Source: JAOSJL01 sp963704035
GTDB taxonomy: Bacteria > Actinomycetota > Acidimicrobiia > IMCC26256 > JAOSJL01
NCBI GenBank assembly: GCA_963704035.1
Contig: CAVPGR010000004.1
Coordinates: 868,001 to 932,000 of the forward strand
Length of the DNA stretch: 64,000 nt
Direction of reading: 5' to 3'
Shown here in pieces: positions 43,549-51,402 of the stretch. Made by a program: the position numbers and the translations under genes. A model generated the notes under the pieces. The model saw only the letters and a list, made by a program, of their open reading frames with translations, searched no databases and had not been told where the DNA came from. How positions within the stretch are numbered: the first letter of the stretch is position 1; each line of letters starts with the position of its first letter.

Positions 43549-44505
43549 ATGAGGTCGGCGCTGGTCGCATTGGGGGTCGGTGGGCTCCTCATCGCCTCGT
43601 GTCTCCCGAAGCCGCCGCCGGACCCACCGCCGGAGCCCGTTCCCGACCCCGCCGGCTGGGTCCAGAACGGCCCCCTCGGCAACTGCCCGGTGTTCCCGGC
43701 GGACAACGCCTGGAACGCCCGGATCGACGCGGCACCGGTTCATCCCGACAGCGACGAGATCCTCGCGTTCATCGACGCCCACGGAGGTGACCACCTCCAC
43801 CCGGATTTCGGTGGCGACGGTGCATACGGAATCCCGTACGTCACGGTTCCGGGCACCCAACCCGACACGTCGATCACCTTCACGGCGTACGGCGACGAGA
43901 GTGATCCCGGCCCGTATCCCATCCCGCTCGGAGCGCCGATCGAAGGCGGGAGCGACCGTCACGTCATCGCGGTCGATCGCGACGACTGCCGTCTCTACGA
44001 GCTCTACCGGGCGTTTCCCACCGGCGGCGGCTGGAACGCCGACTCGGGAGCCACGTGGGACCTGCGCTCGAACGCGCTGCGACCCGCCGGTTGGACCTCG
44101 GCCGACGCCGCCGGCCTCCCGATCTTCCCGGGACTGGTGCGCGTCGACGAGGTCGCCGCGGGTGAGATCGACCACGCTCTGCGGGTCACGTTCGCTGTGA
44201 CGCGCCGGGCCTACATCAATCCGGCGCGGCACTGGGCGTCGTCGGTGGGGAATCCCGCCGCGCCACCCATGGGTCTCCGGCTCCGGCTGCGCTCCGACTT
44301 CGACCGCTCGGGCTTCACCGGTCAGGCGCGGATCGTCCTCGACGCGCTCGCCGAGTACGGCATGCTCGTCGCCGACAACGGATCGAACTGGTTCGTCACG
44401 GGCGCCGCGGATCCCCGCTGGGACGACGACGATCTGGGACAACTGAAGTCGGTGCCCGGCTCGGCGTTCGAGGTCGTCGACACCGGCCCGCCCGTCACCC
44501 CGTGA
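43549..44505 (+). CDS. Secreted lipoprotein, conserved family of unknown function
   Basis: A 318-residue protein with a lipoprotein signal ('LVALGVGGLLIASC', then a Pro-rich linker). The mature domain opens with 'CPVFPADNAWNARIDAAPVH' and goes on with 'LHPDFGGDGAYGIPYVTVPG', 'ESDPGPYPIPLGAPIEGGSD', 'RHVIAVDRDDCRLYELYRAF', 'GWTSADAAGLPIFPGLVRVD' and 'MLVADNGSNWFVTGAADPRW'. I recognise these motifs as those of a family present in actinobacteria, myxobacteria and some fungi, usually secreted and without an assigned function; the invariant Asp/His/Glu residues suggest an enzyme or carbohydrate-binding protein. ATG 43549 follows AGGGAAGG; a GTG three codons earlier is also possible. Confidence 0.8.
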   Translation: MRSALVALGVGGLLIASCLPKPPPDPPPEPVPDPAGWVQNGPLGNCPVFPADNAWNARIDAAPVHPDSDEILAFIDAHGGDHLHPDFGGDGAYGIPYVTVPGTQPDTSITFTAYGDESDPGPYPIPLGAPIEGGSDRHVIAVDRDDCRLYELYRAFPTGGGWNADSGATWDLRSNALRPAGWTSADAAGLPIFPGLVRVDEVAAGEIDHALRVTFAVTRRAYINPARHWASSVGNPAAPPMGLRLRLRSDFDRSGFTGQARIVLDALAEYGMLVADNGSNWFVTGAADPRWDDDDLGQLKSVPGSAFEVVDTGPPVTP

Positions 44506-44529
44506 GCTGTTCCCCCACGACGCAACGAG

Positions 44530-45363
44530 CTACTTGACGAGTCGCGACAGGCGCCGGTCGGCGAGAACCTTCCCGTCGGTCTGGCACCGTGGGCAGTACG
44601 TGACCTCATGACTCTCGTAGGAGACACGGCGCAATCCGTCGCCGCAGGTCGGACACGGCGTGCCGTGACGACCGTGAACAGTGAAGTTCTCCGAGAGCTT
44701 GGGCGGGAGCCCGCCCGTGCGTGTTCGCTCTGCGGCCAGGGCATCGTCGAGTACAGCGCGGATCGCGTCGAGGAGACGCTGTCGCTCGTCGTCGTCGAGC
44801 TTCGGAAGCGTCGCGTACGGAGAGAGTCGTGCACGGTGGAGTGCGTCGTCCGAGAGCCCGCGTCCGATTCCGGCGACGGTCCGCTGGTCACGCAGCCACG
44901 TGTGGATGCGCCGTCGATCGTCTCCGCTACGAACGAACTCGGCGAACGTGTCGGAGCGCGGATCGGGACCCAGTCGCTCGAGAGGCCCGTCGTCGCCCTC
45001 CGCCAGCACCCACCATCCCGCTTTGCGCTCCGTGCCGTACTCGCGGAGCAACACGCCGGGTGCGCCGTCGAAGACGAATCGCACGACGGCTGCCTTCGGT
45101 CGGGTCGTCTTCGGGGGATCCTCGAGAACGATCCGACCGCCCTGGGAGAGATGGACGAGAATCTTCGCTCCTCCGAAGCCGAACACGAGGTACTTGCCGA
45201 CGTTTCGCACGTCGTCGAGAGAGCGTCCGACGACCGAATCCGGGGCCGGATCCACCGTCTTCAGGCCGCTGAAACCCACGGGATCCGCGCTGCGAAGGGT
45301 CTTCCCGGCCAGGAGGGCGTCGAGACGCTCGGCCAGCGCCTGGACGACAGGTAGCTCGGGCAC
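44530..45363 (-). CDS. Fpg/Nei-family DNA glycosylase
   Basis: A 277-residue base-excision glycosylase/AP lyase. After the GTG the protein begins 'PELPVVQALAERLDALLAG', with the catalytic Pro and Glu at positions 2-3. The H2TH region is 'GIGRGLSDDALHRARLSPYA', and the C-terminal zinc finger is 'PCPTCGDGLRRVSYESHEVT' followed by 'YCPRCQ'. The family excises oxidised bases. Whether it prefers 8-oxoguanine (Fpg) or oxidised pyrimidines (Nei) is not clear: 'VHLSQGGRIVLED' replaces the usual H-L-(G/R)-M-(S/T)-G. It converges on the lipoprotein gene with 24 bp between. Confidence 0.92.
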   Translation of the reverse strand: MPELPVVQALAERLDALLAGKTLRSADPVGFSGLKTVDPAPDSVVGRSLDDVRNVGKYLVFGFGGAKILVHLSQGGRIVLEDPPKTTRPKAAVVRFVFDGAPGVLLREYGTERKAGWWVLAEGDDGPLERLGPDPRSDTFAEFVRSGDDRRRIHTWLRDQRTVAGIGRGLSDDALHRARLSPYATLPKLDDDERQRLLDAIRAVLDDALAAERTRTGGLPPKLSENFTVHGRHGTPCPTCGDGLRRVSYESHEVTYCPRCQTDGKVLADRRLSRLVK

Positions 45364-45415
45364 AGGGAAAAAACTATCCTGAAGGGTCAATGAGCGGCCC
45401 CGGGCGGCCGATGAA

Positions 45416-45643
45416 GTGGATACCCGACCCATAGGAGCCGCCGTGTTCTCCAGGAGATCTGCTGACAAAGATCGTTCCGGTCCCCGGAACAAAGGACACG
45501 GAAAGGCGGAAGTGGACACCGAGTCGCTGCAGGACGTCTTCGATGTCCACACTCCGCAGTCGACCGACGATCTCCCCGACGAACGGCCCCGTGGACGCCA
45601 CAGGCTGCTCCACCCCGAGCCCGACGTCGGACCCGGCGCGTAG
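45416..45643 (+). CDS. Small hypothetical protein
   Basis: An open frame of 75 codons, or 66 if it begins at the in-frame GTG 'FSRRSADKDRSGPRNKGHG' near 45443. Codon use is like the neighbours (GAC, GTC, CTC, CCC preferred), and it lies divergent to the glycosylase gene. The product is hydrophilic with a basic head and acidic middle ('DTESLQDVFDVHTPQSTDDL') and no domain I know. It ends 8 bp before the tandem array. Coding status is uncertain. Confidence 0.45.
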   Translation: MDTRPIGAAVFSRRSADKDRSGPRNKGHGKAEVDTESLQDVFDVHTPQSTDDLPDERPRGRHRLLHPEPDVGPGA

Positions 45644-45650
45644 ACGCCCG

Positions 45651-46277
45651 AGAGCGGCTAGCCGGAGCCGAGGATCAGCGACGCAGGTACCCTGCGGCGC
45701 CCGAGGCGGGGCCCAGCGGCCCGGTGCCGAAGGCACCAAGAGCGGCTAGCCGGAGCCGAGAATCAGCGACGCAGGTACCCTGCGGCGCCCGAGGCGGGGC
45801 CCAGCGGCCCGGTGCCGAAGGCACCAAGAGCGACTAGCCGGAGCCGAGAATCAGCGACGCAGGTACCCTGCGGCGCCCGAGGCGGGGCCCAGCGGCCCGG
45901 TGCCGAAGGCACCAAGAGCGACTAGCCGGAGCCGAGGATCAGCGACGCAGGTACCCTGCGGCGCCCGAGGCAGGGCCCAGCGGCCCGGTGCCGAAGGCAC
46001 CAAGAGCGACTAGCCGGAGCCGAGAATCAGCGACGCAGGTACCCTGCGGCGCCCGAGGCAGGGCCCAGCGGCCCGGTGCCGAAGGCACCAAGAGCGACTA
46101 GCCGGAGCCGAGAATCAGCGACGCAGGTACCCTGCGGCGCCCGAGGCGGGGCCCAGCGGCCCGGTGCCGAAGGCACCAAGAGCGACTAGCCGGAGCCGAG
46201 GATCAGCGACGCAGGTACCCTGCGGCGCCCGAGGCAGGGCCCAGCGGCCCGGTGCCGAAGGCACCGAGAGCGGCTAG
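45651..46277. repeat. Tandem array of seven 88-bp units (two-hairpin element)
   Basis: The marker string ACGCAGGTACCCTGCGG recurs at 45681, 45769, 45857, 45945, 46033, 46121 and 46209: seven units with an exact 88-bp period, nearly identical (differences such as GAGGATC/GAGAATC and GGCGGG/GGCAGG). Each unit holds the two stems of the dispersed element (stem 1 with loop TAC, stem 2 GGTGCC-GAA-GGCACC) plus a CTAGCCGGA linker. The array lies between the small plus-strand frame and the minus-strand Rpf-like gene, and its last CTAG gives that gene its stop codon. There are no unique spacers, so it is not a CRISPR. Confidence 0.97.
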
Positions 46278-47326
46278 CAACGCCCGCCCCAGGGACCGTT
46301 GCCCTGCCACTGGTAGAGGGCCCAGGCCACGTCGTCCTGGTCGTAGGGGGACGCGTTGGAGGGTAGGACGCCGACGAGGTCGGAGCGTCCGGCGTGATTG
46401 GCCGAAGCGTTCCACGTGGACGGATGGAACTGGTAGGCGCCGTAGTAGCCGTTGCCCGTGTTGATCGCGTAGTTGCCGCCCGACTCACGCGCTCGCGTGC
46501 AGACCAGGAACGGGTGGTTGTGCTGGGGATGGGTACCGCCGCCCGCGGTGGGAGGGGGTGCAGGTGCCGGCGTGGGCGCGGGGGTCGTGACGGGGGCACT
46601 CGGCGCCTGGGTGGGTGGCGGCTCCGCGCGTGACGCACGCTCGCGTGCGGCGGCCTCCTCGGCTGCACGTGCGGCCTCGGCGGCGCGTTCTGCCTCGAGA
46701 GTCGAGTAGTCAGCCTGTGCGGCATCGAGCTTGTTTTGGAGGTCGGCCTCCTCGGCCTCCAGTTCCTCCAGATTCGCGGCAGCGGCGATGCGCGCGTCCT
46801 CGAGCTCACCACGGCGGCTCTCGAGCTCCTCGGTCACCTGGCGCAGGTCGTCGAACGCGTCTTCGTTGACCGAGTTGGCGGAGCTCAGAAGCTCCGCCCG
46901 GCGGGCGGACTCGAGGACGTCACCGCCCTCGAGCACGGCTTCGGTGCCGGTACCGCGGGACGTGTAGGCCGTGCGGGCCCGATCTCGGGCGACGCGACGG
47001 ACCTCCCGGGCCTCGGTCTCGGCGGCGGCGATCTCGTCCTCGATCTCGGCGATATCGGCGTCGAGCTCCTCACCGCGGTTGAGCGCCTCGAAGTACCGCT
47101 CGGCGACGGCATCGGCGTCGGCGCGTGCCTCGGCCAGTCTCTGCTCTGCGGCGGCGAGCGGATCCTCCTGGGACGCGGCGGGGGCCGCGGAGAACAACCC
47201 GAGGGCGAGAGCCCCGGCCAGAACGAGCGCGGTCAGGCGCGACCTGTGGGCGCGCTCGGACGCCTGCCTGAGAGTGTTGGTCGGTCGGCCGTGGCGGTCC
47301 ACCGTTGCTGTGTCCTCCGCGTTCAT
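46274..47326 (-). CDS. Secreted coiled-coil protein with Rpf-like transglycosylase domain
   Basis: A 350-residue secreted protein. The signal peptide has a long charged n-region ('TALVLAGALALGLFSAAPAA'), followed by ~200 residues of heptad-like coiled coil ('EELDADIAEIEDEIAAAETE', 'EELEAEEADLQNKLDAAQAD') similar to CwlO/PcsB N-termini, an Ala/Pro linker and a C-terminal resuscitation-promoting-factor-like domain: 'TRARESGGNYAINTGNGYYG' with the catalytic Glu and 'AYQFHPSTWNASANHAGRSD'. It likely cleaves peptidoglycan. ATG 47326 lacks a clear Shine-Dalgarno. The stop codon lies inside the last unit of the 88-bp array. A shorter paralogue is at 58233. Confidence 0.9.
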   Translation of the reverse strand: MNAEDTATVDRHGRPTNTLRQASERAHRSRLTALVLAGALALGLFSAAPAASQEDPLAAAEQRLAEARADADAVAERYFEALNRGEELDADIAEIEDEIAAAETEAREVRRVARDRARTAYTSRGTGTEAVLEGGDVLESARRAELLSSANSVNEDAFDDLRQVTEELESRRGELEDARIAAAANLEELEAEEADLQNKLDAAQADYSTLEAERAAEAARAAEEAAARERASRAEPPPTQAPSAPVTTPAPTPAPAPPPTAGGGTHPQHNHPFLVCTRARESGGNYAINTGNGYYGAYQFHPSTWNASANHAGRSDLVGVLPSNASPYDQDDVAWALYQWQGNGPWGGRC

Positions 47327-47545
47327 CGTTGAACGTGTCGTGATCGAGCGGGTCGTGTTCGTGTTCTGTGCTGGGCCGCGCGGGAAGAGAAGCGGCGATC
47401 TCAGGGAAGGTGAGTAGATGTACCGGAGTACGTTCGGCTCGGAACCGAAGCTAGGAGGTGTCGGTCGGGCGGGGCAAACATTGCGGCCCGATTTCGGGCT
47501 ACAGGCCAGGTCGATCCCCGATATTGCAGGCGTGACCTGCGTATC

Positions 47546-47594
47546 CGCGAATCCGGATTTCTTTCTCTGAAATCGAGAGAATGTCCGATTCGCG
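47546..47594 (-). terminator. Long imperfect hairpin after the LLM oxidoreductase gene
   Basis: On the minus strand the hairpin begins 3 bp after the LLM oxidoreductase stop. Outer arms CGCGAAT/ATTCGCG and CGGA/TCCG are separated by one bulged base, and an inner TTCTCT/AGAGAA stem closes the loop. Position and symmetry fit a terminator. The rest of the 271-bp gap (47327-47545) holds a GCAGG-n5-CCTGC hairpin and GCCCGA-TT-TCGGGC palindrome of unknown use, probably leader of the Rpf-like gene. Confidence 0.5.
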
Positions 47595-47597
47595 TCC

Positions 47598-48573
47598 TCA
47601 GGAGCCGACCACGCCGGAGAGAGCCCCGGCGAATCGAACGAGTTCTCCGAGGGGGTCGGGCCCACCGGGTGCGTACAGCACCTCGGTCACACCGTCGTCG
47701 GCCGCGGCGGCCGCACGCGCCGCCAGCTCGTCGGGCGTGCCGGTCCACGTGAAGTCGGTGATGACCGACGCGTCGACGAGCGCCGCATCGCGCTCGGTCA
47801 CCGTGACGAGATGTTCCGCGTGGAGCTCGAGATGGCGCGTTGCTTCAGGAATCCGATCGACCGTTGCCGCCCACTCTTCTCCGCCGGGGAAGAACTCCGC
47901 CGAACCGGCTTCGTAGGCGCCGTGGTAGAGCGCGACGAGGCCCGGGCCGACCGCCTCGGCGACCCGCGGCGAATCCGCCGACTCGCCGTCGCTCAGCACG
48001 GTCCCGAGCGTGAGGGCTGCACACCAGTCGAAGTCGGGCTGCCCACCGCCGATCGTCATGACGCCGTCTCCCCGTTCATGCGCCACGGCGAGACCCTTCG
48101 GCCCGTTGGCCGCCACGAGGATCGGCACGCCCGCCGGGCGGTCGACGACATAGCCGTCGGGCTGCATCAGGCGGACCTTCCGACCCTCCACCTCGGCGTT
48201 GTCGCCCGCGAGAAGCGCCCGCATCGCGGCCACGTAGTCCGCCACCTCGGCCCAGGGCATCGGTCGATGCCCCAGCGCCATGCGACCCGTGAAACCCGTA
48301 CCGACAGCGACGACCGCACGACCTGGGGCGAGTGTCTCCAACGTCGCTACCGCCGCGGCCTGGGTGACGACGTGGCGAAGTGAGGGAACGAGTACGGCCG
48401 GGCCGAGCCCGATCGTGTTCGTATGCTCGGCGACCTCGGCGAGAGTCATCCAGACATCGCGGTAGAACGCCGGGGAGTCCGACAACCAGACGCGGCGAGT
48501 AGCCGCTCGCCTCGGCCACCCGGGCCTGTTCGACGGTTCCGGGGCCGGGCAGCAGCATGCAGGAGAGGTCCAT
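47598..48573 (-). CDS. LLM-class (F420-dependent) oxidoreductase, frameshifted
   Basis: A luciferase-like monooxygenase fold protein. The short N-terminus 'MDLSCMLLPGPGTVEQARVA' is in one frame and, after a shift near 48500, 'SDSPAFYRDVWMTLAEVAEH' and 'TNTIGLGPAVLVPSLRHVVT' continue in the next. 'LETLAPGRAVVAVGTGFTGR' and 'VPILVAANGPKGLAVAHERG' are standard for the F420-dependent group (N5,N10-methylene-H4MPT reductase-like). An extra C in TACTCGCCGCGTC explains the shift. The cofactor is F420 by family; substrate unknown. It is divergent from the YeeE-like gene with 27 bp between. Confidence 0.88.
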
Positions 48574-48600
48574 GGCCGGGCACGCTACCGGCCGAGGCGA

Positions 48601-49621
48601 ATGCCAGACTCGTCGGCAATGGTGCTCTTCATCACCGGCGCGCTCTCCGGGCTCGGCATGGGATACGTGCTCGAGCGCGGGCAGCTCTGCTTCCACGCCA
48701 CCTGGTCAGGTCTGATCGCCCGCTCGTACGGCCTAGCGAGGGCGTGGCTTCTCGGAGTGATGGTCGGCGTGGTCGGCCTCGCCGTGATCTACAGCGTCGA
48801 CGCCTGGCCCCAGCTCAACGACGGTCTCGCGTTCCGCCCGGCGCGCAACATCGCGGGCGGACTGATCATCGGTGTCGGAATGGTGATCGCGATGTCGTGC
48901 GCGTCCGGACTGTTCTTCAAGCTCGGTGCCGGCATGCTCGGCGCACTCGTCGGCCTCGCGGGTTGGGCTCTCGGCGACGGTTGGGTCGGCGCGCCGAGTG
49001 CGCGACCGGATCGCGGACAACACCGTGCTCGAGAGCGGTCCGGGCGCGACCGTTCCGGGATGGCTCGGCGTCAACCGCTGGATCGTCGTCATCCCACTTG
49101 TGCTCGTGGTCGTTGCCCTGCTGTTCGCCCGACGCGGCGCGTCACGCGACGGCCCCGGACACTCGTGGCAGTGGGCGTGGCCGGCGGCGGGCGTCGGTCT
49201 CGGGATCGCCCTGATCATCGGCTGGGTGCTCGCCGGTATCGGCGACGCGTCGTTCGGGCCGAGCACCGTGGGGACCGTGAGCCGCTGGGTGGACGGCGAT
49301 CCCAACCTCTGGATCATCGGCTTCGTGGTGTTCATCGTGGCCGGGGCGACCGTCGCCGCCCGGACCTCAGGGGCTACCTGGGTGCGGGGTGAGACGGCAC
49401 TTCGCTATGTCGGCCTTGGTACCGGCGGCCTGCTCCTGGGCGTGGGCGGACAGGTCGGCGGTGGCTGCAACCTCGGCCACGGGCTCTCGGGAGTCGCCCA
49501 ACTCAACGTCTCCTCGTGGGTCGTGGTGGCCTCGATCATCGTGGGGATCGCGTTGACCCGTGCCGCGTGGAGAGCCGTGGCGCGCTCGGTCCCGAGACCC
49601 GTGGAATGGGGCCCCACCTGA
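48601..49621 (+). CDS. YeeE/YedE family (thiosulfate/sulfur transporter-like) membrane protein, frameshifted
   Basis: The first frame has 'GLGMGYVLERGQLCFHATWS' (the conserved Cys region C-F) and 'IVGVGMVIAMSCASGLFFKL'-type helices; after a shift near 48995 'RIADNTVLESGPGATVPGWL' leads into the second half, with 'GGQVGGGCNLGHGLSGVAQL' (conserved G-C-x-x-G-H). Such Cys motifs carry thiosulfate or sulfur compounds through the membrane in YeeE proteins. A one-base deletion in CCGAGTGCGCG is the likely cause. The stop codon is the first base triplet of the second 20-bp palindrome. ATG 48619 is an alternative start. Confidence 0.87.
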
Positions 49622-49662
49622 TGCGTCCCTGGCGCGCGCATTGCGCGCGCCAGGGACGCATC
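49619..49662. terminator. 20-bp perfect palindrome, copy 2
   Basis: GATGCGTCCCTGGCGCGCGC (49620-49639) pairs perfectly with 49643-49662 around loop ATT. The TGA stop of the YeeE-like gene is its first three bases. The stem sequence equals that of the copy at 37409-37452. It lies between two plus-strand genes, so its likely role is to end or stabilise the YeeE transcript. Confidence 0.75.
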
Positions 49663-49690
49663 TCGTGTCGTCGGGCGTAGGGTGTCTCCC

Positions 49691-51402
49691 ATGAGCATTC
49701 TGAACCCGCGCACCTTCGACGGTGGCCCCTTCGACGAGGAGACACGCCGGATCCTCACCGAAACGGTTCGCTTCTTCGAGTCCAAGGGTAAGGAGCGCCT
49801 GAAGGACGACGACCACGAGCGCCGCTGGTACGCCGACCTTCTCGACTTCCAGAAGAAGCACGGCGCCTTCGCCGCGTCGCTGACGCCCGCGGGCTACGGC
49901 GCCGAGGACTCGCGGTGGGACACCGCCCGCAACTGCGCCTTCGCCGAGATCCTCGGCTTCTACGGGCTCGCGTACTGGTACACGTGGCAGGTCTCGGTGC
50001 TCGGTCTCGGCCCGATCTGGATGAGCGACAACGAGCCGGTGAAGAGCCGCGCCGCCGAGTTGCTGCGCAACGGCGAGATCTTCGCCTTCGGGCTGTCGGA
50101 ACGCGAGCACGGCGCCGACGTCTACTCCACCGACATGATCCTGACGCCGACCGGCGACGGCACCTACAGCGCGTCGGGCGGCAAGTACTACATCGGGAAC
50201 GGAAACAAGGCCGCCATGGTCTCCGTCTTCGGAAAGGTCGTCGATGTGCCGATGACAGCTCCGACGAGTACGTCTTTTTCGTCGCCGATTCGCAACACGA
50301 GTGCTTCAAGCTCATCCGCAACGTCTGTAACAGTCAGTCGTACGTCGCGCAGTTCGAGCTCGACGAGTATCCGGTGACCGAGGCCGACATCCTGCATCGA
50401 GGCGACGACGCCTGGAACGCCGCGTTGAACACAGTCAACATCGGAAAGTTCAACCTGGGTTGGGCGTCGATCGGCATCTGCACGCACGCGTTCTACGAGG
50501 CGATCAACCACGCGGCCCACCGCCACCTCTACGGGATGACGGTCACCGACTTCCCCCACGTCCAACGTCTGTTCGTCGACGCCTACACGCGCCTCGTCGC
50601 CATGCGACTCGTGGCGTCACGGGCGTCGGACTACCTACGCAGCGCATCCGACGACGACCGCCGCTACCTCCTCTACAACCCGGTCGTGAAGATGAAGGTC
50701 ACCACCGAAGGCGAGCGCGTCATCGACGCCCTGTGGGACGTGATCGCCGCGAAGGGCTTCGAGGCCGACATGTACTTCGAGATGGCGGCACGCGACATCC
50801 ACGCGCTCCCGAAGCTCGAGGGCACTGTGCACGTGAACGTGGCGCTCATCGCCAAGTTCATGGCGAACTACTTCTTCTCGCCGGACGACTCGCTCCCCGA
50901 GATCGACTCCCGCCTCGGGCCCGAGAACGACGACTACCTGTTCCACCAGGCGCCGACACGCGGGCTCGGCAAGATCCGGTTCCCCGACTACCGGGCCGTG
51001 TTCGCCGGTTCCGAACATCCGACCGTCGCCTGCTTCGCAGAACAGGCCGAGGAACTGCGCTCTCTCCTGGAGCGCTGCCCACCCGACGACGCCCAGAAGA
51101 GCGACCCCGACTTCCTCCTGTGCGTGGGCGAGATCTTCACGCTGGTCGTCTATGGCCAGCTCGTGCTGGAGCAGGCGGAGCGTACGGACACGTCCGACGA
51201 CCTCGTCGCTCAGATCTTCGACGTGCTCGTTCGTGACCTGGCCGCCGCTGCGCTCGAACTGCACCAGAAGCCGTCGGCCACACCCGATCAGCAGGAGCGT
51301 TGCCGGGCGATGATGGTTCGCCCACCCGCGGATGCCGAACGTTTCGGGCGAATCTGGGCCGAGGTGCTGAGCCTCGACGGCGCCTACGAGATGCCCGACT
51401 GA
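49691..51402 (+). CDS. Acyl-CoA dehydrogenase family protein, frameshifted
   Basis: A ~570-residue acyl-CoA dehydrogenase-fold flavoprotein. The first frame covers the N-terminal helical domain ('TAGYGAEDSRW'-like 'SLTPAGYGAEDSRWDTARNC') and 'FAFGLSEREHGADVYSTDMI' (FAD/substrate loop). A shift near 50245 moves to the frame with 'DEYVFFVADSQHECFKLIRN', 'GKFNLGWASIGICTHAFYEA' and 'PHVQRLFVDAYTRLVAMRLV'. The C-terminal extension (~170 residues) is like the long FadE-type enzymes of actinobacteria. A missing base in GATGTGCCGATGAC explains the shift. ATG 49691 is preferred over GTG 49682. The substrate is unknown. Confidence 0.88.

Noticed and set aside
45651..46277. Array taken as a CRISPR
   Set aside because: The whole 88-bp unit repeats, without unique spacers, and no cas gene is near.
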